The notes beneath the pieces are model-generated. The model searched no databases. It was not told the DNA's origin and saw only the letters and a program-made list of their open reading frames with translations. This document shows positions 42,851-54,823 of a stretch of 64,000 nucleotides of DNA, one piece after another (position 1 is the first letter of the stretch; each line of letters opens with the position of its first letter). A program made the position numbers and the translations under genes. Origin of the DNA: Massariosphaeria phaeospora (lineage: Eukaryota; Ascomycota; Dothideomycetes; Pleosporales); the NCBI GenBank assembly GCA_011032825.1, contig JAADJZ010000015.1, positions 248,001 to 312,000 on the forward strand, written 5' to 3'.

Positions 42851-45800
42851 GATGTAAGGCAGCACTAGTTGCGAGCAGGAAGTGGAGGAGTGAGAAAGGA
42901 TTGGTCTGGTATTCGTAGTCCCCGGTGGGAGCACGCCTAGAAACTGGCCAATTCAGGCGCAGAAATTCTATGCCCGGAGAGGTGCAGCGCTGGACCTCCC
43001 CGCACTTCACACTCTGCAATTCTACCAAGCTTCGTGTGTGCGACTTGTGTTGCTCGTAGGAACACTGTGGCAGTGATGATGCGTTCGCTCGAGCTCGTGC
43101 GCCTGAAGCTGGTTCAGAGGTGGATAGTAGGGTAGACGAGTTTCTGGAGCAGAAACGTTCGGCAGAAGCTCGTGTGCAGGTCACACAATGCGCGAAGCTC
43201 CCCTAAAATTGTCAGCAGGCGGATATTGGCACAGCAGGGAGGCCTGCAGATAGAGAGAACACCAGAGCAAGCGAGCGCTATACTTGAGGAGATGGTGGGC
43301 AACCACGAGGTGGATGGGTGGCAGAGACGGGAGGGGAAGGAAATCGAGGAGGGGGAGAAGTGCGGTGCATGTTGGGGGCAAAGGCTACCCGGACGGAGCC
43401 TGCAGACAAAAGCAGCCAGCGAGAGTGGGCCGTTGCGGTCCAGACAGGATGACGTTCGAAGCTCGAGGCGGGTCCCGCGCTGGGGGGGGCCCGGAGGCGA
43501 CGAAGGCAGCGGACGGCCGGCGAGAGCGGAATTGCAGACTGGACTGACCTCTGAGAGCGGTGGGGGAGGGTCTGGTGCTGCCGTGGACGGCGGGCTCGCA
43601 GACGAGTGCAGGCAGCGGACGGAGGGACGCGGTCGCGGCGCAGAGGCAGCGCGAGGGCGCCGACGTGCTGAGGTACCTGCTGGGCTCTAGGCACAGGCGT
43701 CGAGGGCGCGGCCGAGACAAACGTGCGGGCGGCGGCGGCGGGCAGACTGTGACAGCAGCTCGAGGCGGGCGTGGACGACGGTGTCAAGGTCGAGGTCGAG
43801 GCTCGCAGCGGGCGGTGGGCGAATTTGGCTTTTGTCGTGTGTGCGAGGAGGGTGGAGGGAGGAGGAGGAGGGAGGGTCGGGTTAAGCGGCGCGCGCGAAA
43901 TATCGAAAAATCATCCCGGGAGCTGGCCCGCGCCGGCTGCTTTGCACACCACCACCTGCACCAGTAACCACACGAGATCCCAACCCCGGCCAAGGCCCGC
44001 GGGACACGCAGAAAAGCGACAAAGCAGCCCCTCTCGCCTGCTCGCCGTGCACTTCACCGCGCGGTGATTTGGCTCAGCAGCGCGGGCGGCGGTGCTGTGC
44101 GGTGCGGTGCGGTGCTGTGCTGTGTACGGCCAGACCAAACGTCCCACGCTACGGGCACTTTCACATCGACGACCATCGCCGGCCGTCTGTTTCCTGCGCG
44201 GCATTTTTTGTATTTTTTGCAGACGGCATGCCCCGTTTGCTTTTCCTCCTGCCGCCAGCTTGCACGCTGGATAGTGGCCCTGCCTGTCTGCACGGCCGTT
44301 GCCGTTGGGAGTGCTGCTGCCAAAAGCCGACCTCGATGCCCCCAGCCCACCTGCGTGCACGGAATACGGATGGCGCCACCCATTGAGTTGCTCGACCATG
44401 TCCAGCACATTGGCAGCGCCTCTGTCCGCCCCATGAAGGTCTACACTGACCATCACAGTATGCCAATTGCCTGCGGTGCGCTCATCTAACCGCACAGGTG
44501 GTACTGACAGCCAAGCCGTGCTGTGTCCAACGAGCCCGCCTGTCCGCCTCCTCGCCATCCTCAGTGCACTTCCCGGGGTCCTTTTGATCATCACGGGCGG
44601 TCGTTGTTGGCACCAATCTCGTCTACCTACTTGTGACTTAACTTCAGTCCCTTCACGCCCATCTCGCTGTGCACCGAAAAGCAATCGCCGACCACAGACG
44701 ACATGCCCGAGCAATCGCCCTGTCGAGATCACATCCAGCGATTGGCCGCGTGTCTCGGAATGGTCGACTTCGCGGCGGCCATGTACTCGACGGAGGCGGA
44801 AGCAGCGGTCGCCGTCTACCCTCTGTCACCTAGGCAGTGGTAATATGCCTCGTCTCAATACTCTCTACAGCACATCGAGTGCCCGGATTGCTCATTTGCC
44901 CCTCTCTAGTTGTATTTGAGACACGGTGCTTGCCAACCCAGTGGCACATTACCCCGCCGGAGTACCTCCCACGCCCACGCCTCGCGCCTAACAGATTTCT
45001 CCTGGCCCACTGATATGCAGCGGGCAGCCGTGGCCGGAACGGGTGCGTGTATGAGCGTATATCTGCGCGGCCGGTCGCTGCGCTCTGTCACTTAGACTCC
45101 AAGTCAGTTGCGCAGTCAGTGGACGTCAGGCTGCAGCACGTCGTCCGCGGGTGTTCCGACTCCCGAGGTCCGCAGCCGACCGGGGCGCGTTGTGACGACA
45201 GGCCAAGCGCGCCTTCCTGCTTAGCCACAGCCGCGACGGGCATGGCCAACGGGGCTGCATCTGCATCTGCCACCCCTCACCCCTCCGCCAACCCACCAGC
45301 CCTCCTCCACCACATCGGACATTGCCTCGTTGCGGCCCGCAGCTGTCTTACACAAGCCACATGCCCACAATAAGCACCACACGCTCTTTGCGTCTCTTCC
45401 CTCCAACACATCACACCAGGCGTACACCTTGGATGGCCTCCCCTTCTGCCGCGTCTTCTTCCCTGAGTTCATCCTGGAACAACGTGCCACCAAGTTCCTC
45501 GAACCGCGCATCCCAGCACTCATTTACAGTGGCCAGGGTTGGCTGCAATATAATAGATTCACCACCACCTACGCCAGTCCCGGGACAAGACACACAGGCT
45601 GTCTAGCTCGTCATATATCAATCTTCGCCCTCCTTTGGACTTGGCGGTGCCGGAGCTCTTGCCCAGACGAGGACGAGGCTGCGCGTGGGCTTCATATAGG
45701 CAAGTCGATATCATGGTCTTGATGGGTAATCATGCACCAGGTATCGACCTCTTAGCGTTGCGCCTAATGATCCGACGGGCATACCAAATACACTGTCGAG

Positions 45801-46628
45801 CTTGATTAAGCATCCATTTTCTGGCGCGAGATCAGACGGCAGATCCCAGCAGCTACCATCAGTATGAACCTCTGGACCAATGCCTGGCTCGATGAGTCCG
45901 CAAAGCCCTCACTCACGGTCCCTGGTTTTCATCTACGATCGAAAGTAGTCTACCAGTCTCTGTACTCCCATGTCGCATTCTCGAAGCCGTCCATGTCGGA
46001 TGCAATCTACTCGATATCGCGTTCCTGGACTGTTCATATTGGACCAGTAGTCTCCAGAGCTATTTCGAGCTGAGCCCGAGGCTAGATCTTCGGCCGCTCG
46101 TAAGCATCTAGCGTTCTGACGAGCATACGAGCATGCACGGGAAGGATGCCGTCCTCGTGGGGTACTCGGCTGTCTCTCCATTAATAACCTACCAGTTCTG
46201 TGCGACGTCACTGTCGCTTTACATTGCATTAGCAACGAGATGCAAAAGCGGGACTGGCACAAGTGCCTCATCTCCAGGAACTTTTGCAATGAAGTGGCAA
46301 GTTTTCCCATGTCATACTTCTCTTCTGGATTCGGACATGTCTTCACTCGCCTTCTCCACTAGTCTTATCTGTGCAGCTCGCCTGATTCGCCGGTGTGCCA
46401 TTCAAAGGTCATTCTCCTAACAATCCTAACCGATTAAGGTTTTGTGCTCTGTACCTGCACTTAGCCGACCTTAAGGAACGAATTAGACTACTATCAGAAA
46501 GACTCCTGCCCCAGTCAGAATACAGCTGAGTCGCACATCAGCCAAGTACATCAATCATCACAACTTACAACGACTTGACATCGGTAGCACTCCTCGCCGA
46601 TATCTTATTCTGATAGACGCACGACATT
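42851..46628. other. Long gene-poor region upstream of the LARP1-like gene
   Basis: These 3.8 kb begin with the LARP1-like promoter and leader. From 43200 to 43900 the plus strand is strikingly purine-rich (GGAGGAGG type). Near 44081-44124 there is a GCGGT/GCTGT tandem tract. Several frames of 60-273 codons exist on both strands, but they overlap one another and show no motifs or splice-supported continuation. The stretch 45600-45805 stays open in one plus frame (RPPLDLAVPELLPRRGRG) but has no clear start. I call no gene here. Confidence 0.45.
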
Positions 46629-46983
46629 ATGAGTGCCTGTATCTTCACACCCTTTCACAAATTTAGCAGGTCGACGCTGGAGCAGTTCTGGAGGACAAGC
46701 TACTGGCGGCCGCAAGCCCTGCCAGGTGTTAGCAACCACCCGACGCATCAGTACAGCTCTTGGAATACGGTGCCTGCAGCACGCTCTTTTTCTAGTGGCT
46801 CTCCTTCGGCAATGCCGGGAACGAAAGAGCTCACCTCACTGAAACAATTCGTCTCCGACGTGCACCTAGGCGAACCTACCCTCTCCTCTGCGTCCTGTTC
46901 AGACAGTAAGTAGCATACCAGATATGCTTCTCACCGAAACTCCTCTGCTGTCGGGATAACGGCCTACAGTCTATCTTTGTTAG
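46629..46983 (+). CDS. Possible small orphan protein (about 96 aa, one putative intron)
   Basis: ATG 46629 opens a frame of 92 codons that meets a perfect GTAAGT donor at 46906. A 64-base intron ending CCTACAG (46969) would give a short second exon 46970-46983 ending in TAG. Without splicing the frame also stops almost at once (46913). The product is Ser/Trp-rich with an uncharged N-terminus (MSACIFTPFHKFSRSTLEQF). No family is recognised. It sits at the edge of a TpA-rich tract in a gene-poor region. Confidence 0.28.
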
Positions 46984-48300
46984 AAATAGATTTTGCTAGG
47001 GACGTGAGCTTTGTATAAGTAAGTAAAGGTGGACATGTTTAGGTCTTGGGGAAAATGTGATATATACTGTAAGACTAGGAGAGATTCGTAGATATAAGTA
47101 TGCCTTCTCTTTTACCTTTGTTATACAAAAACCTAGCGTGCGAGATAACATTAGAGTCTTTGTTATAAGCAAAGCTAATACTAAACTATTTGTGTATTAT
47201 CCTACTTAAGCTAACCTACCTCGTACTGCTAAGCAATAGTAGCAAATCAATATTACATACATGCACGCACGCATACTGCGCCTTTTCTATCCTTAAACTT
47301 CTACACAATCTTTCTTCAAATTCCATCTACATATGCTTGGTCATCCCATCCTATCCTATCCTTGTTGTCTTAGGACCTTCTACTGCTGCTTGTCTTGTCT
47401 AAGATATCAACAGACATGGCCCGTCCATCTTGCTCTCTATGTATTGGCATCCCATCCCATCCTGTTTCTCTTAACTTAACTTAACTTAACTTAGACTCTA
47501 ACTCCTCTCGTATACCTACCTATACGCATGTCTTAGTAAGTGTTCTGGTCCATTTGAGTAGTTAAGCTTGATGAGGTAGACAGAAGATTGACATGGACAG
47601 GGTAGTTCAGTCCAGTTTAGTTTGGTTTAGTTCAGGTCCGTCCAACCAAATCTAAAATCCGAAATCCAGAATCCAACTAGAGTCGGTGTCATGCTGCCTC
47701 CTCTCCTTCAACCCCCAGAATCTTGGCTGTGGGAGTGCTTCGTTTGGAAAACTGACACGAAAGATCTACTATTTAATCTTCCTATCATCTTCATATCCAT
47801 ACCCATACCCATACCTATCCGCGTCCTGTCGTGTCGTGCCACACCCCCTACCTACCCACCTCCAACACCACGCACTGTTCGTTGTTCACCCCGCACCCGA
47901 TTTCCTTGTAGGAAAAGATTTTGATATTCCCGCTATCGACCTCGTATGAATATCATTCATTGGAACTGAAACCGAAATTCGAACCAAAGCGAACTGAACT
48001 GTGTCGCCGGATACTAGATAAAGTGGGGGGGGGGGGGGGGAGAGATAGAGAGAGAGAGGGTGGGAAGTAAGAAATAGAGTGCGACAGTGCCTGAAGCTGA
48101 TCTCGCATTGTAAGCCAATGCCAATGCAACCCGCCCAGTAAAACGAACGTGGGTGCTCCCGCCCTACCAGAAAGAAATCATCATCAGTGCTATCGTGTTC
48201 ACTCCACTCCACTCCTCCAAGCACTCCAATTTCAACTCGCGGATCGAGTCCGCCACGAAGAAACCCATATCGTGAAAACCCACCCCCAGCAGCCTCGAGG
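46984..48300. other. AT-rich, repeat-rich intergenic region
   Basis: The first 280 bases are TpA-rich, RIP-like DNA. There follow a CTTAA/TTAAC tandem tract (about 47468-47493), CATCCC/TATCC simple repeats, a 16-base G run at 48025-48040 and an (AG)n tract. The right end is the 3' flank of the methyltransferase gene. No gene is recognised. Confidence 0.5.
48025..48060. repeat. G16 homopolymer followed by (AG)n
   Basis: Sixteen consecutive G are followed by agagatagagagagagaggg. The run can form G-quadruplex structures and is hard to sequence accurately. Confidence 0.9.
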
Positions 48301-50053
48301 CTACGTCCAGAGCCACTTGCGACACTTGGCCGCCCCGCACAGACACGGAATGGCGCCCTCGCCCGGCTCCTCATCCACGCCCTCGCTCTCCTCCTTATCC
48401 AGGTAATCAAACGTCAATTCCTCGCCCGCCTCAATGTCCCTGCAGGCGAAGAACGCAATGTCGTAGACGCGACAGTCGTGCTTGTTGTAGCTGACCGTGT
48501 ACTGTCTGCAATTGGGCTCGCAGCAATGATTGATGAACTTGGTGGGCCCGCCCATGAACTCGCCATCCACGACATACACGTCTTCGGGCTCGAGGCCCTC
48601 AGACTCGGCGAACTTGTCCAGCGAGTACAGATACGAGGCTTTGGCTTTGGAAGACGACGCTTGCTCGCGGCGCGTGGCTTCGGCGTCGGTGATGATCTCG
48701 CCGCGGTACGTGTCGATGAACTGGCCCTCGTACAGCTTATGGTGGCAGCGCAGGCCCCAGCCGCGCCCGTCGCGCACTTTGAAGATCTCCAGCTCGACGG
48801 TCCGCCCGAGCTGCACGTTCTTGTTGCGGCAGTGCGGCCCGCAGTTGCAGTTGTCGTTGCACTCGTAGATGGGGCGCCGCGAGTTGAGGTAGAAAGGGAC
48901 GAGACAGCCCGCCCGCTCGCGCTTCGCACCCTCAGCAAAGTAGGGGAACTTTTTGGGGAAGCCGATGGTGGACCCACCAGTGGCGAGGGCGTGGTTATAC
49001 GCGTCTCTCATGTCGGGGTCCGTGATACGGTTCTCATCCACGGCCGCATATTCGAGACAATCGCATTTCTTCGTGTATTCGCAGCCGATGTCGCGGCCCA
49101 TGTGAGGCGAGCATTGCTTGCAGCCTACTTGCGCGGCTTGGTCGATTTTGAAAACGCCTTCGCGGAGGATGTAGTCGGTGATATACCGGAACCGGAGGGA
49201 AGGTGTGGTCGAGTCGTATGTGTTGATCAGATGGATCTTGCTACCAGGGACCTTCTCCAAACGTCTCGTGTATTCCGCTCGGATCAATATGCTGGCTGTG
49301 TCCACTCGGGCGCGGCGTGCCGCATGTGCCATGTCCACTGTGGGAACTGCGGTGATGTTGATCTCGGGGATCTCTGGTCCAGATGCCTTGATCTCTTCGT
49401 TAGCTATGCTCATATTTTGCCTGCTTTCGATCGAACTTACGGGACGGCAGAGCAAGAAACCCTCTTCAGAATCGAGAACCCCATTGTATACATCAATAAC
49501 GGCAGACGAGGCGGTTGACGAGACAGAAGGCGAACGCGAGATCGATGGCGTTCGAGAAGACAGGTTTAAACGGCGATCAAGCGGGGACGCGCGGCGCTCG
49601 ATCTCAATGTCAGTGTCCGGACTCTTTCGTTTCTTCGACTGCTGGAATGCAGGTATTCTGATGACAGATTAACATTACCCTATTTCAAACTCACCAAGAA
49701 AGACTTACTTGTGCCTTGTCTCCAAATACTCCTGGACAAGTTCCAGACATCGCGTAAGCTCGTTGACAGCATGCCAACTAAGCGGCGGCTTGCCTGTTGA
49801 AGTGGACGACTTCCACCGAACCAAAAACTGCTCATCCTAAAAAGGCAATATCAGATTAGCTAAGCACGGACCCGCGCAGGTAAGGGGCATACTAACCCCG
49901 TCTTTGACGCGATTACAGACTATCGAGTGCACCTAATTGAGAATATGTGGTTAGTTAGATGTTTTACGTCCAAGTGCGAAAGGTATAACGTACCTTGTCC
50001 AACCGTACGCGACGCGTTGGGCGCCCGGTAGGGATAACTACCATCGCTGGCAT
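48301..50053 (-). CDS. kmt1: Histone H3 lysine-9 methyltransferase, SUV39/Clr4/DIM-5 type with chromodomain (510 aa, four introns)
   Basis: Exons on the minus strand are 50053-49994, 49932-49897, 49836-49709, 49657-49441 and 49392-48301; introns are 48-61 bases. Residues about 14-75 form a chromodomain (RVRLDKVHSIVCNRVKDG, then DEQFLVRWKSSTSTGKPPLS and WHAVNEL). The pre-SET zinc cluster (238-337) starts CKQC and ends NCNCGPHC. The SET domain has GRGWGLRC (356-363), the SAM/lysine motif FINHCCEPNC (434-443) and EELTFDY (471-477); the post-SET is CLCGAAKCRKWLW. It should place H3K9me3 for heterochromatin and, in Neurospora-like fungi, direct DNA methylation of RIP-mutated DNA. The linker intron (49440-49393) is 48 bases and stop-free, so retention would add 16 residues. 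The second intron uses a GTTAGT donor. Confidence 0.94.
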
Positions 50054-50059
50054 TACCAA

Positions 50060-50730
50060 GCTGCATCATGTTAGCTAACATTATTAACATTTTTGCATGC
50101 CTTTATGCTACGCCTAGTATAGATCGTAGGCAGCAATAGGTTAACGCGTATCGTGCGAAGGTGTTGGTATACGGACCTAGGTGTCAAAGGTGTAGTAGCA
50201 ATAGCTAGATGCTGCTAGAACGCGTCTGTAGAGCGTAACTAACTAGCCCTAGAGGCGTTAGTAATTAGTTAACTATAATAGATAGAGCAGCTTACAGTTG
50301 TTTTCTAGGTAATCTAGCTAGTTGTGTTATTTCTAGAATTTAGTAGTATAGACTCTAGAGGTTGCTTTTACCTAGGTAAACCGTAAGCTAAGAGAGGCTA
50401 GCAAAGTTGCTTAGTAACAATAAGCACAGACTACCTATAAGATTTTATAACTACTTGTTATTGCAATGCCTAACTTCTACACGTTAGAATTAGACCTACG
50501 TAATCTAAAATAGCAACTTACTAGAGTACACGTACGAGATCGTAGGTACAGCACAAATTAGCAATTTGCTACTATTAATTGCCTAAGATACAAGTCTTGA
50601 AATCTGTCTACAAAGAGAGCCTCTACACTACCTCTTATAACTAACAAACTAGTAATTACTCTTAACTAATACTATATTATCTTTCCTGCTATCTCTTACT
50701 TCATGCTAGTAAAATAGTCAGCATCTACGA
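50060..50730. repeat. TpA-rich tract with a RIP-like signature in the KMT1/RRP1 promoter interval
   Basis: The sequence abruptly becomes AT-rich and full of TAG, TAA and CTA. Hand counting 50221-50460 gives about 41 TpA against 12 ApT, a strong excess of the kind left by repeat-induced C-to-T change. No transposon protein or terminal repeat is recognisable. It lies between two head-to-head housekeeping genes (starts at 50053 and 50924). Confidence 0.65.
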
Positions 50731-50923
50731 GATTAAAAGTGATGCGTAGATAACATCTTGCGGCCATGCGCTCAGAGAGACAAAAGGTGCCCGCCAACCC
50801 GCGCGTAGCGCGGATCGCTCCTTATCGATAACGCTCCGCGCATCAGAAAAGTTTCCCGCCCGCAAACCATCCAAGACGCGCACAGCAAACGAAGCCCTCT
50901 CAAAGCTGCCCAATCGCCCAATC

Positions 50924-51803
50924 ATGGCCGCAGATGCGCAAAACAGCCCGTTCATCAAGAACTTGGCGTCGAGTGGTATGTCGCGGTAGAGTGGCTGGCG
51001 GATGGGAAAACCAAAGCACTGACATTTTCGGCCAGACAAACGGATCCGCGACCAAGCCCTCGAGTCGCTGCGCGTGTACCTCGGTGGGCGCTCGCAGATA
51101 CCAGAGCTGGATCTGTTGAAGCTGTGGAAAGGGCTGTTTTACTGTATGTCTCTCTCCACTCCTCTTTTTTCTGGAAACGCTGGACCTCCCTTACTTTGAC
51201 CTCATACCAATGATTGCCTGTACCATAGGCCTCTGGATGCAAGACAAACCCCTCAACCAACAACGCCTCGCCCGCGACCTCGCGTCCCTGCCGTCTACGC
51301 TCCAGCCTGGCGTCGTTCTGCCCTTCCTCTCCGCCTTCTGGCGCACCATCGCCCGCGAATGGGGCCAGATTGATGCGCTGCGCATGGACAAATACCTGTT
51401 TCTGATACGCCAGTATGTCAATGCCTCGTGGCGGTATCTCTCGAGAGATAGTTGGGGCAATAGGGCTGCAGTGCAGGAGTATGCGCAGATTTTAGCAGAG
51501 TGCCCGTTGAGTGCGGCGGATGTGAAGGTGCCGAATGGGCTGAGATACCATGTTCTGGATGTCTTTGTGGATGAGTTGGAGAAGGTGCAGGAGAAGTGGG
51601 ATGGGGAGGGTAACAAAGCGGTGTTGGAGACGTTGGTGGAGCCTATCGAGAAGCTGGTGACGGAGAGTAAGGTCAAGGCTGTGAGGGGTGCGGCGCAGGA
51701 GTGTTTGGCGGATGACAGACTCAGGAGGTGGAGAGGGCAAGAAGCGGATACAAATGGGGGTATCGAAGACCACGAGGAAGAATGGGGGGGTATTGAGGAC
51801 TAG
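50924..51803 (+). CDS. rrp1: Ribosomal RNA processing protein 1, Nop52 family (244 aa, two introns)
   Basis: Exons are 50924-50975, 51036-51143 and 51229-51803, with introns of 60 bases (CACTGAC branch) and 85 bases. The joined product starts MAADAQNSPFIKNLASSDKR and continues IRDQALESLRVYLGG, LLKLWKGLFYCLWMQDKPL and RLARDLASL, which is the Nop52/Rrp1 domain over residues about 8-215. Rrp1 is a nucleolar protein needed for 27S pre-rRNA processing and 60S subunit assembly. The conserved segment REWGQIDALRMDKYLFLIRQ is intact. The C-terminal tail is acidic. The length is near that of yeast Rrp1 (about 280). The gene is convergent with TRM8. Confidence 0.92.
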
Positions 51804-52086
51804 AACCGAGAGAGTAAGACAAGTCATTCAAGCGAGGCGTTCGGGTTTGTCTTTGGATTATTGCATACCAAGGCAGGAAAAGTTCTGACATTGATACCTT
51901 GGCTATTACTGCCCGAGAGTTTTCGCGAGCGAAGAGCGAGGCGCCTCGTTTGTTTTCAGCGTAATCTGGCTTTTTACTGTCAACTTAGAGGCACACTGCA
52001 CTCATGACCACATATTCTCAAGTCATAGCCGTCACTCAGTGCCCAGCGCTCTCCATAGGCACACAGATCTGCAGCACACCCCATCC

Positions 52087-53108
<1,022 letters not shown>

Positions 53109-53643
53109 GGTGTCTGGAGTCCGTTGAGGCGGAGGGAAAGACTTGGTGGTGTCGCTAATTCGATATACTTTTTGCGCAACCGACGGTGAAAGATTAGCGA
53201 GCCTTAAACAGCACCTAGCTCCACAGTTGGGATATTTGTCGGCTCACCCTGCGCTTTAGGATACAGAGCAGGAAGCGAAGAGGTGCAGTCAAGCTTTTTG
53301 TTAGGTTCAGGGTACAGCGCCCTACCATCGCACAACGCGTCTCAACGTGCGCCCACGATCCACAATCGGCAATAGTGGTACTATGACGTAACATGAATAC
53401 TGCAGACCATAGAACAGCAAATTCTTAGAATTACTAGAAAGAGTTTAAGATGCTCAACCAGCCCTTGCCGCGCACTGCGTCACAGGCCGCCCGTCCAGAA
53501 ATGTGTCGTAGCAAGCAAACGATAACGGTGTACAGGAACTAACCAGAAGGGCAAGATAAGTGCGCTCACAACCTACAATTCTGTGTTCCCATAACCCAGA
53601 CGTCACATCATGTACATATGTCTCCAGAATCGGTCCATCTTAA
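53109..53643. other. Intergenic region between TRM8 and GID4
   Basis: The region has mixed composition, with the TRM8 promoter at the left and the GID4 3' flank at the right. No frame with motifs was seen. Confidence 0.5.
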
Positions 53644-54823
53644 TCACCGAAATTCAATTGCGCCTTGACACCCGCGGTCTTCCACATGCTCGAGTCGGAG
53701 TTTCTGGAATCTGGAATTAGGTTAGCGGGCACTTTCATTCGCATGGTAGAGGGCAGAACTCACTTCTCGCTCTTCGCGTGGAAATATATGCCCTCAATAC
53801 TACCGCAAACCTGATCGAAGCAAATATAGTAGAACCCCTCAAAACTTGCGCCATTAATTGTTCGCACTCGATGATCCGGCACCAGAAAGTGTTCTTTCCA
53901 GCGCATGAATAGGTGCTCCTTCTGGTTCCATTCCTTGGTTATCAATTCCTGGCGCGAAGAAAACTTAGAGACAGGCTTGTATGATTGGAATCGCGCCCAA
54001 TGCTGCCGATCTACCTTCTCATTCGAACCCCATTCCGGATGTTGTGTGATAAAACTATATTTGCTGCCAATGATTTCGCCTTCGAAATACGTTGTGAGGC
54101 TAGGATGGTCTTCCGTGAGACCTGCTGAAGTGTTAATTGAGCACCAACTTGTTTGTTATGCCAGGCGCATGTACCTTTGATGCGCAAGTAACCGCATAGA
54201 AACGACTCCCGCATATCCACATATTTTATTTCCACTTCTACTTCGTATTGCTGACGGTCAGAAGTTTGACTGCCTTTGAATCGACTTCCAGGACGCAGGC
54301 GGGAGGAGGATGAGTGCGGCAGGAACTAAACTTGGTCAGCGACCTGGCACGGAGCTCTATTGGGAGCGGTAGAGCTACACACCCTATGGTTGGGAAACGG
54401 CGACGAAAAAGCGCTGGGCTGGGTCCATGCGCTGGGCGGTGGCGTCGTGATCGATAGTGACGAGACCTGGAGATTCCGCTGCTCATCTGCGCTTTCGTCT
54501 GCCGCACTCGAGGAGGGTGTAAGTGGGCCTCTCGTGGGCGTCTCTATATCTGTGCCTGACATTTTCGAAAATGAATCCGCTGGAGAGAGCGCGCCCGGGG
54601 GCGCATCCTGTTCCCCATCCTGCTCCCCAGGTGGAGGAGTCGGCTGCTGCGCCGGGGCAGTGAATGTGGGCTCGACATTGTCGTCTTCGTGAAGAGGGTG
54701 CTCGGTAGCGGCGCCGTCGTTGGTATATATGCGCAAGTCGTCCGGCGGGCATGTGGTGCGACCGGTAATATGGCTCTCGTATTCCGCTGGCGGCGAGAGC
54801 ATCGCATCATCGGGAGTGGGCAT
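53644..54823 (-). CDS. gid4: GID4/VID24 family substrate receptor of the GID ubiquitin ligase (338 aa, three introns)
   Basis: Exons on the minus strand are 54823-54383, 54325-54175, 54121-53764 and 53710-53644, with introns of 53-57 bases. The Vid24 domain begins at about residue 148: SRLRPGSRFKGSQTSDRQQY, then EVEVEIKYVDMRESFLCGYL and RIKGLTEDHPSLTTYFEGEI. It continues with IDFxx-like IGSKYSFITQHPEWG, MRWKEHFLVPDH and GFYYICFDQVCGSIEGIYFH. Gid4 recognises the N-terminal proline degron of gluconeogenic enzymes and brings them to the GID/CTLH E3 ligase after glucose return. Residues 1-147 are a disordered Ser/Pro/Glu-rich extension. The last exon ends IEFR, as in the family. Confidence 0.93.

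Noticed and set aside
43911..44732. 273-codon minus-strand open frame
   Set aside because: It starts in GC-rich low-complexity DNA, overlaps many equally long frames in other phases, and shows no family motif.
31354..46628. Secondary-metabolite or transport gene cluster around the MCT-type transporter
   Set aside because: No synthase, P450, oxidoreductase or cluster regulator lies nearby; neighbours are housekeeping or structural genes.
48187..49518. 443-codon plus-strand frame across KMT1
   Set aside because: Antisense shadow; SET and pre-SET motifs are all on the minus strand.
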